Below, one piece after another: positions 1 through 6,574 of a stretch of 64,000 bases of DNA. Each line of letters opens with the position of its first letter. Within the stretch, counting starts at the first letter, position 1. Below the pieces are notes generated by a model. The model was not told the DNA's origin. It saw only the letters and a program-made list of their open reading frames with translations, and ran no database searches. Both the position numbers and the translations under genes were made by a program. This DNA is from Curtobacterium herbarum (lineage in GTDB: Bacteria; Actinomycetota; Actinomycetes; Actinomycetales; Microbacteriaceae), in NCBI RefSeq assembly GCF_016907335.1, contig NZ_JAFBBT010000001.1:2666001-2730000 (forward strand). The letters run 5' to 3'.

Positions 1-2
1 GC

Positions 3-191
3 TCGCAGCGCGAGTACCTCGTGCGCATGCCGGTCGACGACCTCGGGCTGTTCCTGACGCCCGGCGTCCGTGTCGCCGTCGACGGCGAAGCGGGCTGGGT
101 CGTGCCCGGCCGCTCCTGGCGCGGCGAGGCCAGCCGGACCATCCTGCAGGCTCGCGCCGTACAGGCTCCGGAGCTGGCGCTGGCCGCCTGA
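3..191 (+). CDS. 3' end of an unidentified gene (partial)
   Basis: An open frame runs in from the left edge and stops at TGA 189-191, giving the last 62 residues of a protein (starts SQREYLVRMPVDD, ends ALAA). Codons are strongly GC3-biased, as in the core genes here, and a 14-bp hairpin follows 14 bases after the stop, so the 3' end of a real gene is likely. No family is recognisable from this fragment. Confidence 0.6.
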   Translation, partial: SQREYLVRMPVDDLGLFLTPGVRVAVDGEAGWVVPGRSWRGEASRTILQARAVQAPELALAA

Positions 192-205
192 GCACCGCAG
201 CACGT

Positions 206-237
206 CGGAACGCCGTCCCTCCGGGGGCGGCGTTCCG
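206..237. terminator. hairpin terminator after the partial gene
   Basis: Inverted repeat CGGAACGCCG...CGGCGTTCCG with about 14 paired positions (one G-T) and a 4-base loop. It has no T-tract. It lies between the plus-strand gene ending at 191 and the minus-strand gene ending at 254, so it can serve both. The same GAACGCCG arm recurs in the hairpin after eno (52666-52700). Confidence 0.6.
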
Positions 238-253
238 TCGTTCCGAGGTCGGC

Positions 254-595
254 CTACCTCGCCTGGTCGCCCTCGGCTGCGCCGACGAACCGCGGGCGGC
301 CGTCCGCGTCCACGGGCTGCTGCCCACCGCACGTCGCCGCAGCGTCCCGCAGTCGGCGGATGAACGCGGCGTCTTCCGGCTCGAGCTCGTCGTCCGGTGC
401 CTCCCGCACCACGATCTCGCTCGCCGGGCCGATCAGCATCGTCGTCCGTTGCACGGCGCCGTCCTCGCCGACCGTCGGCACCGCGATCGTGTCCGTCCGG
501 ATGTTCGCACCGAGGACCGCCGCGTAGTCCGCGATGGCGTCGGCGATCAGGTCCCCCGTCAGGATGTCCGTGCTGTCGTAGTGGATGAACTTCAC
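254..595 (-). CDS. small hypothetical protein, 113 aa
   Basis: The open frame extends far upstream, but the GTG at 595 is chosen because GGAGGG precedes it at normal spacing and the protein then begins (M)KFIHYDSTDILTGD. The product is acidic and soluble, with no signal peptide or membrane segment. A valine/isoleucine-rich middle (residues about 35-70) is followed by an acidic stretch (APDDELEPEDA) and a helical C-terminus. I do not recognise the family. It is convergent with the partial gene at the window start and divergent from the XRE-MNT gene; the roughly 185-bp gap between them carries a heptamer repeat. Confidence 0.65.
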   Translation of the reverse strand: MKFIHYDSTDILTGDLIADAIADYAAVLGANIRTDTIAVPTVGEDGAVQRTTMLIGPASEIVVREAPDDELEPEDAAFIRRLRDAAATCGGQQPVDADGRPRFVGAAEGDQAR

Positions 596-720
596 GTGTC
601 GCCCTCCCTCGTGCCGACGGTAGGCACCGGGGTGGGGCACGCAGTACAGGATCGGGCACGAGGCGCGGGCGGTGGACAACTGGCCGTGTGCGCTCGCCTC
701 ATCCACAGCCCGGTAGCGTC

Positions 721-748
721 GATCGTCGATCGTCGATCGTCGATCGTC
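721..748. repeat. (GATCGTC)x4 heptamer repeat
   Basis: Four perfect head-to-tail copies of GATCGTC, with a further diverged copy around 755-763. The array ends about 32 bases before the ATG of the XRE-MNT gene, in its promoter/leader region. A regulatory role (operator cluster or copy-number-variable spacer) is an inference from position only. Confidence 0.8.
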
Positions 749-780
749 AAGCGGCGATCGTCGAGCGGTGAGGAGTTGCC

Positions 781-1245
781 ATGCAGCACGAGCACATCGC
801 GCGGCTGATCCGGCTTGCGCGTGAGGACGTCGGCATGAGCCAGGAGGCGCTGGCTGCCGTCGTCGGTGCGGCGGCGTCGTCGATCGCGGCCCACGAGGCC
901 GGTTCCGAGACACCAGACCCCGAGACACTGCAACTGATCACCGCGGCGACCGAGATGCGGCCGAGCATCCCGCTCGTCGTCCACGCCGACCGGATCCGAG
1001 CCGAAGCCACACGTCATCGTCTTCACGACGTGCGGGTGTTCGGATCGGTCGTCCGCGGGACCGACACCGCACGGAGCGACGTCGACCTGGTCGTCGGGAC
1101 CGAGCCGGGCGCGGACCTGTTCGACCTCGGCGGCTTCGTCGTCGCCGTCGAAAGGCTCACCGGGTTCCCCGTCGATGTGATGACTGAGGAGCAGCTCGAC
1201 GATGAGTACTTCGCGCACGTGCGGGACGACGCCGTCCCGTTGTGA
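781..1245 (+). CDS. XRE helix-turn-helix / MNT nucleotidyltransferase fusion (antitoxin-like)
   Basis: 154 aa, ATG preceded by GAGGAG. Residues about 5-62 form a Cro/C1-type helix-turn-helix (RLAREDVGMSQEALAAVVG...). Residues about 70-150 are a minimal nucleotidyltransferase domain with the family signature GSVVRG (88-93), S99-D100-x-D102, and a third acidic residue at D132 in FPVDV. MNT proteins of this kind act as antitoxins that AMPylate a partner HEPN ribonuclease; the helix-turn-helix suggests autoregulation. The stop is 23 bp from the stop of the convergent Abi_2 gene, which is itself HEPN-type, so the two may form a defence or toxin-antitoxin locus. The pairing is inference; the domain calls come from motifs. 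Confidence 0.8.
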   Translation: MQHEHIARLIRLAREDVGMSQEALAAVVGAAASSIAAHEAGSETPDPETLQLITAATEMRPSIPLVVHADRIRAEATRHRLHDVRVFGSVVRGTDTARSDVDLVVGTEPGADLFDLGGFVVAVERLTGFPVDVMTEEQLDDEYFAHVRDDAVPL

Positions 1246-1268
1246 CCGCGACCGTACCGTTCGGCTGC

Positions 1269-2168
1269 TCAACTCCGATGGTCGCGCGATCGCTCCGGAG
1301 CGGTGAGACCGCGCCAGAAATCAGACTCACACGCGTTCTGCTCGACGAGCACTGGCAACATCGGCGCCGAGGTGCCGGTCCGGCTGGTCAGGTCGTCGAG
1401 CGACACGACGACGTCCAGTACAGATCTCGGACCGAACTGCCCGGCAAGCTTCTTGGCGCGGCTTCGGACGTTGTTCGGGGTGGGCCCTGCATCGACCACC
1501 GAGTGATGCCACATCCGGCTTTGGTGCGCGCAACGGTTGCGGAGGTAGACGAGCGCCTTCACGCGCGCAGCGAATCCCGACTTCGCGATCCCGATACTCG
1601 AGGCGACCGCGCCGGCTAGTGTTCCTCGACCACCTCGTTCGATGGTCTTTGACAGCGTCCCGAAGGACAGGGCTTCGACTGCCGACCAGACGGGGAGCTT
1701 GCTGTAGTCGGAGTGCTCGCCCGTCTCGAGGCGATAGCGCAGGATGTGGCGGTCTCTGCTCCGAGCGATGTCCCGACGACAGGATGCAACGGTCGGCTCC
1801 CGGCCGGGGACGTCTGTGTAGAAGTCCCGCTCGAGGTAGCGGACGTACGGCCCATGCTGGTCAGCGATGACTCGAGCCGTGTGCGATCGGAGGAGCAGCT
1901 CTACCTCCGCAAGCGGTCGGACGAGAGCGATCCGGACGGCTTGGTCGGCGTCGTAGACAGCGCGGACCTGCTCGAACGTCGTGCCGGGGTGGAAGTCGTT
2001 GTTCCCGAGGTGCGGGGCAACCTGGAAGTACCGCGCGTAGCCGGAGAAGCGGTAGTAGTTCGATGCCGCCAGGAATCGACGACAAGCTGCCTCGTCGCCG
2101 ATCGCGAGCCCCCGTCGGAGCAGAAGGGCAACCTGCTCGTCCCAAGACAGACTCGGCTTCACGCGCAT
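1269..2168 (-). CDS. Abi_2 (AbiD/AbiF-like) abortive-infection HEPN protein
   Basis: 299 aa from the ATG at 2168, which has GGGGGG directly upstream. An in-frame upstream GTG was rejected because it would translate the hairpin. Family hallmarks in order: SNYYRFSGYARYF (36-48), LPVWSAVEALSFGTLSK (158-174) and LRNRCAHQSRMW (209-220). The last holds the HEPN RNase motif R-N-x3-H (R210, N211, H215). Abi_2 proteins give phage exclusion and are thought to be RNases; some AbiF genes are preceded by a small structured RNA. Here a hairpin with a short T-run ends 19 bp before the start. Third codon positions look less GC-rich than in core genes, which fits transfer. Confidence 0.88.
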   Translation of the reverse strand: MRVKPSLSWDEQVALLLRRGLAIGDEAACRRFLAASNYYRFSGYARYFQVAPHLGNNDFHPGTTFEQVRAVYDADQAVRIALVRPLAEVELLLRSHTARVIADQHGPYVRYLERDFYTDVPGREPTVASCRRDIARSRDRHILRYRLETGEHSDYSKLPVWSAVEALSFGTLSKTIERGGRGTLAGAVASSIGIAKSGFAARVKALVYLRNRCAHQSRMWHHSVVDAGPTPNNVRSRAKKLAGQFGPRSVLDVVVSLDDLTSRTGTSAPMLPVLVEQNACESDFWRGLTAPERSRDHRS

Positions 2169-2182
2169 CCCCCCGCGAACGA

Positions 2183-2226
2183 AAAGGCCCCTCCCATTTG
2201 AGCATCGTCGAGAGGCTTGGGAGGGG
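2183..2226 (-). terminator. attenuator-like hairpin upstream of Abi_2, possible end of a small RNA
   Basis: On the minus strand CCCCTCCCA (2226-2218) pairs with TGGGAGGGG (2196-2188) across a 21-nt loop, followed by CCTTTTCG. This has the form of an intrinsic terminator 19 nt before the Abi_2 ATG. A -10-like TAGAGT lies just upstream (about 2245-2240), so a short RNA of roughly 60 nt ending here is possible. The C-rich 5' arm could also pair with the GGGGGG ribosome-binding site (2169-2174), which would allow a switch between stopping and expression. The hairpin is seen; the RNA and the switch are inference. Confidence 0.6.
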
Positions 2227-2303
2227 GTCGATTGCTTCCACTCTAGCCGAAGCACCGTCCTGCGAGGGTGGCAAGAGTACTCGGTTTTGGGGTCCGTCTG
2301 ACG

Positions 2304-2597
2304 TCAGAGCAGGTCGCCCGTCGGGTAGAGGACCCAGGGGCCAATACCAGTCTCGGGGCAGTGCTCGTCCATCACCCGCGTGACCACCGAGTAGTCCGCC
2401 GGAGCACGGCGGTACATCAGCGTGACGAGGTGGACGTCCGTCTCGACATGGCCGCCGGGCCAGCGGGCCTCGTAGCGGATGGCACGCTTCGGCCGCCGCA
2501 GCCATTGCGGGGGACGGGTCTCCGCGACGGCACGAAAGACCGTCGGCAACTCATCCGCCTGGTCTGACCGCTCGGCTGCAGTTCTGCGTTCCCCCAC
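2304..2597 (-). CDS. small hypothetical protein, 97 aa
   Basis: GTG start at 2597; the last 60 or so codons have the GC3 bias of real genes here, while the first 30 are less typical, so the true start may be internal. The C-terminal half (AIRYEARWPGGHVETDVHLVTLMYRR...GPWVLYPTGDLL) looks like a compact folded domain without membrane segments. The family is not recognised. It sits between the Abi_2 leader and ychF, both also on the minus strand, and may belong to the accessory patch. Confidence 0.55.
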   Translation of the reverse strand: MGERRTAAERSDQADELPTVFRAVAETRPPQWLRRPKRAIRYEARWPGGHVETDVHLVTLMYRRAPADYSVVTRVMDEHCPETGIGPWVLYPTGDLL

Positions 2598-2633
2598 CCA
2601 CGTGATCCTAGGAGGGCGACGCGTGCTCGAGCA

Positions 2634-3707
2634 TCAGTTGTTGAAGCGGAACTCCACCACGTCGCCGTCCTGCATGACGTACTCCTTGCCCTCGATGCGG
2701 GCCTTGCCCTGCGACCGCGCCTCGGCGATGGAGCCGGTGGCGACGAGGTCGTCGAACGAGATGACCTCGGCCTTGATGAAGCCCTTCTCGAAGTCCGTGT
2801 GGATGACGCCGGCAGCCTGGGGAGCCTTCCACCCCTTGCCGATCGTCCACGCGCGGGACTCCTTCGGCCCTGCCGTCAGGTAGGTCTGCAGCCCGAGGGT
2901 CTCGAACCCGATGCGCGCGAGCTGGTCGAGGCCGGACTCGGTCTGACCCGTCGACTCGAGGAGCTCCTTGGCGTCCTCCGCGTCGAGGTCGATGAGCTCG
3001 GACTCGACCTGGGCGTCGAGGAACACGGCCTGCGCCGGTGCGACGAGCGCTGCGAGCTCGGCCTTCCGCGACTCGTCGGTCAGGATCGCCTCGTCGACGT
3101 TGAAGACGAAGATGAAGGGCTTGGCGCTGAGCAGCCCGAGCTCCTTGATCGGCTCGAGGTCGACCTTGCTCGCCGAGAGCAGGACACCCTTCTCGAGCTC
3201 GGCCTTCGCGGCGGTCGCCGCCTCGAGGACGGCGGGCTCGGCCTGCTTCAGCTTGAGCATCTTCTCGTAGCGGGGCAGTGCCTTCTCGATGGTCTCGAGG
3301 TCGGCGAGGATCAGCTCGGTGTTGATGACCTCGAGGTCGTCCTTCGGCGAGACCTTGTTCGCCACGTGCACGACGTCGTCGTCGGTGAACCCGCGGACGA
3401 CCTGCGCGATGGCGTCGGCTTCGCGGATGTTGGCGAGGAACTTGTTGCCGAGCCCCTCGCCCTCGCTCGCACCCTTGACGATGCCGGCGATGTCGACGAA
3501 CGACACCGGCGCGGGCACGGTCTTCTCGGAGTGGAACAGCTCGGCGAGCTGGTCGAGGCGCGGGTCGGGCAGGTTCACCACGCCGACGTTGGGCTCGATG
3601 GTGGCGAACGGGTAGTTGGCCGCGAGCACCTGGTTCTTTGTCAGGGCGTTGAACAGGGTCGACTTGCCGACGTTCGGGAGACCGACGATTCCGATGGTGA
3701 GAGCCAC
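2634..3707 (-). CDS. ychF: redox-regulated ATPase / translation-associated GTPase-fold YchF
   Basis: 357 aa, the usual YchF length, beginning (M)ALTIGIVGLPNVGKST. The P-loop GLPNVGKST is at residues 9-17; DIAGIVKGASEGEGLGNKFL is the switch II region; FNVDEA replaces the canonical NKxD, consistent with the ATP preference of this OLA1/YchF subfamily. The C-terminal TGS-like domain ends VMQDGDVVEFRFNN. The GTG at 3707 is chosen because the conserved N-terminus begins there; no clear Shine-Dalgarno precedes it. YchF binds ribosomes and modulates stress and redox responses. It is adjacent to but not overlapping its neighbours. Confidence 0.96.
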   Translation of the reverse strand: MALTIGIVGLPNVGKSTLFNALTKNQVLAANYPFATIEPNVGVVNLPDPRLDQLAELFHSEKTVPAPVSFVDIAGIVKGASEGEGLGNKFLANIREADAIAQVVRGFTDDDVVHVANKVSPKDDLEVINTELILADLETIEKALPRYEKMLKLKQAEPAVLEAATAAKAELEKGVLLSASKVDLEPIKELGLLSAKPFIFVFNVDEAILTDESRKAELAALVAPAQAVFLDAQVESELIDLDAEDAKELLESTGQTESGLDQLARIGFETLGLQTYLTAGPKESRAWTIGKGWKAPQAAGVIHTDFEKGFIKAEVISFDDLVATGSIAEARSQGKARIEGKEYVMQDGDVVEFRFNN

Positions 3708-3768
3708 GGGAGGACAGCCTACCGGCGGCAGCCCGGCGGGGCCGACCTGCGCCTCCAGGCCGGCACGC

Positions 3769-4323
3769 TCAGATGGCGGCGACGCGCTCCTCGACGACGG
3801 CCAGGACGTCGGCCTGGAGGCGCTGGGACGCCCGCCAGTCACCCGACACCTCGAGCGCGTGGTCGGCCTGGTCGATGGTCTGGAGGCGCGCCCGCGTCCC
3901 CCGCACCAGGTCCGGCCGCCAGACGGGATCCGCGGCGCCGCCGAGCGCGACGTGGGTGTCGTCGGCTGCGGCGAGCGCCTGGCGGACGGCGTCGTTGGTG
4001 AGGACCGGCGTGAGCCAGACGCCGGGCACCGCCTCGGCGAGCGCCCACGGCAGGGCGGCGCAGCCGAACGACTTGGCGACGACGAGGTCCGGTCGGCGCC
4101 CCGCGAGCGCGCTCGTCAGTTCGTGCTCGACGAAGCGGACCGGGTCGGCTGCGGCGATGTCGTCGACCGTCCACCGAGGTGCGACGACGGTGCAGCCGGC
4201 CTGCCGGACGATGGCGTCCGTCCACCAGAGCAGGGGCGCCTGCTGGCCGTATCCCGTACCCGCGAGGACCAGGACGAGCGGGCTGTGCGGCGCGGGGTTC
4301 TCCATCTGCGCGGGGTTCTCCAT
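3769..4323 (-). CDS. RBBP9/YdeN-type alpha/beta-hydrolase
   Basis: 184 aa from the ATG at 4323. A serine-hydrolase fold is supported by the strand-turn LVLVLAGTGYG (16-26), the nucleophile elbow AKSFG (Ser85), an acidic residue in GAADPVW (Asp132) and the catalytic-type histidine in DQADHALEV (His155). The substrate is unknown. The first 18 bases of the gene are duplicated (MENPAQ-MENPA), leaving two in-frame ATGs at 4323 and 4305; either could start the protein. The divergent exonuclease gene begins about 78 bp away. Confidence 0.75.
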   Translation of the reverse strand: MENPAQMENPAPHSPLVLVLAGTGYGQQAPLLWWTDAIVRQAGCTVVAPRWTVDDIAAADPVRFVEHELTSALAGRRPDLVVAKSFGCAALPWALAEAVPGVWLTPVLTNDAVRQALAAADDTHVALGGAADPVWRPDLVRGTRARLQTIDQADHALEVSGDWRASQRLQADVLAVVEERVAAI

Positions 4324-4400
4324 CTGTTCAGGGTAGGAGCGGGGGCACCACGCCGCGCCCGGTTCCGGTGATGTCGGTTCTCCGTGCAACGATCGACGGC

Positions 4401-5033
4401 GTGCTGAACTTCACCGCCATCGACTTCGAGACCGCGAACAACTCGCCCGCCAGCGCGTGTTCCGTCGGACTCGTCAAGGTGCGCGGCGGTCGCGTCGTCG
4501 ACCGGGCCTCCTGGTTCATCCGTCCGCCGGCCGGCCACGACGACTTCCTGGAGTGGAACACCCGCATCCACGGGATCGTCCAGACGGACGTCACGCACGC
4601 GAAGTCGTGGGAGCAGCAGTACCCGGACCTCGTGGCCTTCGCGGAGGGTGACGTGCTCGTCGCGCACAACGCCCGGTTCGACATGGGCGTGATCGCGGGC
4701 GGGTGTGCGGCGACGGGCATCGAGATCGCCGAGCACCACTCGATGTGCTCGCTGCAGGTCGCCCGCAAGACCTACACGCTCGACTCGTACCGCCTGCCGA
4801 TGGCCGCGATGGCCGCCGGGTTCTCGGGCTTCCAGCACCACGACGCCGCTGCCGATGCCGAGGCCTGCGCCGCGATCGTCGTGCACGCCGCCGGGTTCCA
4901 CGGGGTGCCGACGGTCGAGGCCCTCGGTGCCGCGACCCGGGTGACGATCAACCCCGTGCGCGCCCGCGTCGAGAAGCCGAAGGCGGCAGCGCAGCCTCGG
5001 CTGTCCCGTCGTCCGATGGTCTTCTCCGACTGA
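4401..5033 (+). CDS. DnaQ-like DEDDh 3'-5' exonuclease
   Basis: 210 aa. The exonuclease domain fills residues about 3-165 with all DEDDh acids visible: D8 and E10 (AIDFETANNSP), D94 (HNARFDMGVI), H147 and D152 (QHHDAAADAEA). It resembles stand-alone exonucleases and polymerase III epsilon proofreading domains. The tail (residues 180-210) is basic and low in structure, perhaps binding nucleic acid. The GTG at 4401 gives the family-like start LNFTAIDFE; an ATG at 4371 would add ten residues. No strong Shine-Dalgarno is visible, so leaderless translation is possible. Confidence 0.88.
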   Translation: MLNFTAIDFETANNSPASACSVGLVKVRGGRVVDRASWFIRPPAGHDDFLEWNTRIHGIVQTDVTHAKSWEQQYPDLVAFAEGDVLVAHNARFDMGVIAGGCAATGIEIAEHHSMCSLQVARKTYTLDSYRLPMAAMAAGFSGFQHHDAAADAEACAAIVVHAAGFHGVPTVEALGAATRVTINPVRARVEKPKAAAQPRLSRRPMVFSD

Positions 5034-5126
5034 CGCAGTCCCGCAGGCGCGTCGTGGTCACCGCCTCAGTCGATGACGGCGCGGCCGATGCCGGCGCGGC
5101 CGGTGGTGCCGCCGCGCCCGGTGGTA

Positions 5127-5138
5127 TTGTCACGACAA
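5127..5138. promoter_or_regulatory. TTGTC-AC-GACAA inverted repeat (candidate IolR/GntR operator)
   Basis: A perfect 5-bp-arm palindrome about 49 bp before the GntR start, where an autoregulatory operator would lie. Related sites stand before the tautomerase gene (6393-6404) and before iolC (18345-18356). The shared core is TGTC-NN-GACA. Confidence 0.65.
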
Positions 5139-5187
5139 CCTGCCCGGCACCCGTCCTCGGGCTCGTACTCCCCTCCGAAGGACCGCG

Positions 5188-5946
5188 ATGACCAACGATG
5201 GCCAGCTGCCGTCCGACCTGTTCATGGACCTGGACCGGTCGGGTCCGATGCCCCTGTACCACCAGGTCGCCTCGCGCATCGAGGAGTCGATCCGCAACGG
5301 CGCGATGCCGCCCGGCGCACGCCTGGAGAACGAGATCGCCCTCGGTGAGCGCCTCGGTCTGTCCCGCCCCACGATCCGTCGGGCCATCCAGGACCTGGTC
5401 GACAAGGGCCTCCTCGTCCGCCGCCGCGGCATCGGCACGCAGGTCGTGCACGGACCCGTCACCCGCAAGGTCGAGCTGACCAGCCTGTACGACGATCTGA
5501 CGCAGGGGTCGCAGCAGCCGACGACGAAGCTGCTCGACCGGACCGACGTGCCGGCGACCCCGGTCGTCGCCGAGGCCCTCGGCGTCGAGGTCGGAGCCAC
5601 CGTCGTGCACGTGCTCCGCGTCCGGTTCGCCGAGGACGTCCCGATGGCGGTTCTCGAGAACTACCTGCCGCCGGAGTTCGCCGACATCACCGACGAGGAC
5701 CTCCGTGCCCACGGGCTCTACCAGCTGCTCCGGTCACGCGGGGTGACGATGCGGGTCGCGAAGCAACGGATCGGTGCCCGTGCGGCGACGGACGACGAGG
5801 CCGGGCTGCTCGAGATCGAGGACGGCGACCCCGTGCTGACGATGAGCCGGACAGCGTACGACGCCTCGGGTCGAGCGGTCGAGTACGGCCTGCACTGCTA
5901 CCGGCCGGACCGGTACTCGTTCGAGGTCACGCTCGTCGACAAGTAG
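5188..5946 (+). CDS. GntR/HutC-family transcriptional regulator (candidate IolR)
   Basis: 252 aa. An N-terminal winged helix (residues about 20-88: MPLYHQVASRIEESIRNG...LSRPTIRRAIQDLVDKGLL) is followed by a UTRA effector-binding domain (about 105-248), as in HutC/IolR-type GntR proteins. GAAGGACC precedes the ATG. In Corynebacterium glutamicum a GntR protein, IolR, represses the inositol genes and binds a site recalled as KGWCHTRACA. TGTC-NN-GACA palindromes occur before this gene, the tautomerase gene and the iol operon, so it is probably the inositol-operon repressor although the operon promoter lies about 12 kb away. The ligand cannot be read from sequence. Confidence 0.85.
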   Translation: MTNDGQLPSDLFMDLDRSGPMPLYHQVASRIEESIRNGAMPPGARLENEIALGERLGLSRPTIRRAIQDLVDKGLLVRRRGIGTQVVHGPVTRKVELTSLYDDLTQGSQQPTTKLLDRTDVPATPVVAEALGVEVGATVVHVLRVRFAEDVPMAVLENYLPPEFADITDEDLRAHGLYQLLRSRGVTMRVAKQRIGARAATDDEAGLLEIEDGDPVLTMSRTAYDASGRAVEYGLHCYRPDRYSFEVTLVDK

Positions 5947-5961
5947 GGCTCGGCCGCCGCG

Positions 5962-6369
5962 TCAGCTGGCGGAGGGGACGCCGAGTTCGCCGGTCAGGTA
6001 CTGGGCGCGACCGAAACCGAACGACCAGTCCTGGGGGCCGTTCTCGACGTAGCCGATGAAGACGTCCTCCGAGGCGACTCCGACCCCGGCGAGCGCGTCG
6101 TGGATCGCGGCGTAGAGCGCCTGCTTCGCCTCGTCCGAACGGCCGCGCTGCGTGAAGACCTGGATCATGACGACACCCTCGGTGCGCTCGAAGCCCAGGC
6201 CGGCGTCCTGCGCGATGATCTGCGTCGCCGGGTGTTCGGTGATGACCTGGAAGCGGTCGCGCTCCGGGATCCCGTAGACGTCGACGATCGCCTGGTGCGT
6301 GGCGTCGGCGATCGCGCGGACTGCTTCGGGGGTGCGCCCGGTGGCGAGGTCGAATCGGACGAGCGGCAT
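5962..6369 (-). CDS. tautomerase-family protein
   Basis: 135 aa beginning MPLVRFDLATGRT, so processing exposes the N-terminal Pro that is the general base in the 4-oxalocrotonate tautomerase superfamily. At about 135 residues it resembles the longer Tautomerase_2 group (two beta-alpha-beta units fused), with DRFQVITEHPATQ in the middle. A TTGTC-AG-GACAT site lies 24 bp upstream of the start, matching the operators of the GntR gene and the iol operon, so co-regulation with inositol use is suggested. A tautomerase step on a keto/enol inositol intermediate is speculative. It is transcribed after, and separated by a strong palindrome from, the operon end. Confidence 0.82.
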   Translation of the reverse strand: MPLVRFDLATGRTPEAVRAIADATHQAIVDVYGIPERDRFQVITEHPATQIIAQDAGLGFERTEGVVMIQVFTQRGRSDEAKQALYAAIHDALAGVGVASEDVFIGYVENGPQDWSFGFGRAQYLTGELGVPSAS

Positions 6370-6392
6370 GGTGCCTCCTGCTGGTGGTGACT

Positions 6393-6404
6393 TTGTCAGG
6401 ACAT
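6393..6404. promoter_or_regulatory. TTGTC-AG-GACAT inverted repeat (candidate IolR operator)
   Basis: One-mismatch version of the palindrome before the GntR gene, located 24 bp upstream of the tautomerase ATG and immediately beside a possible -10 element (TACTAT at about 6404-6409, reverse strand ATAGTA). Confidence 0.6.
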
Positions 6405-6451
6405 ACTATCGCCTCTCCGTCGCTGCAGCGGACCGGCGTCATCCGACGCCG

Positions 6452-6503
6452 ACGACGGACGGGAGGCGCGTCACCAGCTGGTGACGCGCCTCCCGTCCGT
6501 CGT
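6452..6503. terminator. 52-bp perfect palindrome, GGACGGGAGG family
   Basis: Two perfect 26-base arms (ACGACGGACGGGAGG...) centred on CAGCTG. It follows the end of the ten-gene inositol operon (stop at 6575). A hairpin of this strength would stop transcription without a T-tract. Related palindromes occur at 30972, 36206, 48014 and 57811. Confidence 0.8.
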
Positions 6504-6574
6504 GTGGCCGAGTGGCCGGTGGCCCGTCCCAGAGGCCCGTGACCCCGTGGGCCGGCCCGGTCAGATCTCCGGAG

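Noticed and set aside
2268..2567. Plus-strand 99-codon frame opposite the hypothetical at 2304-2597
   Set aside because: Codon bias favours the minus strand over the last 60 codons.
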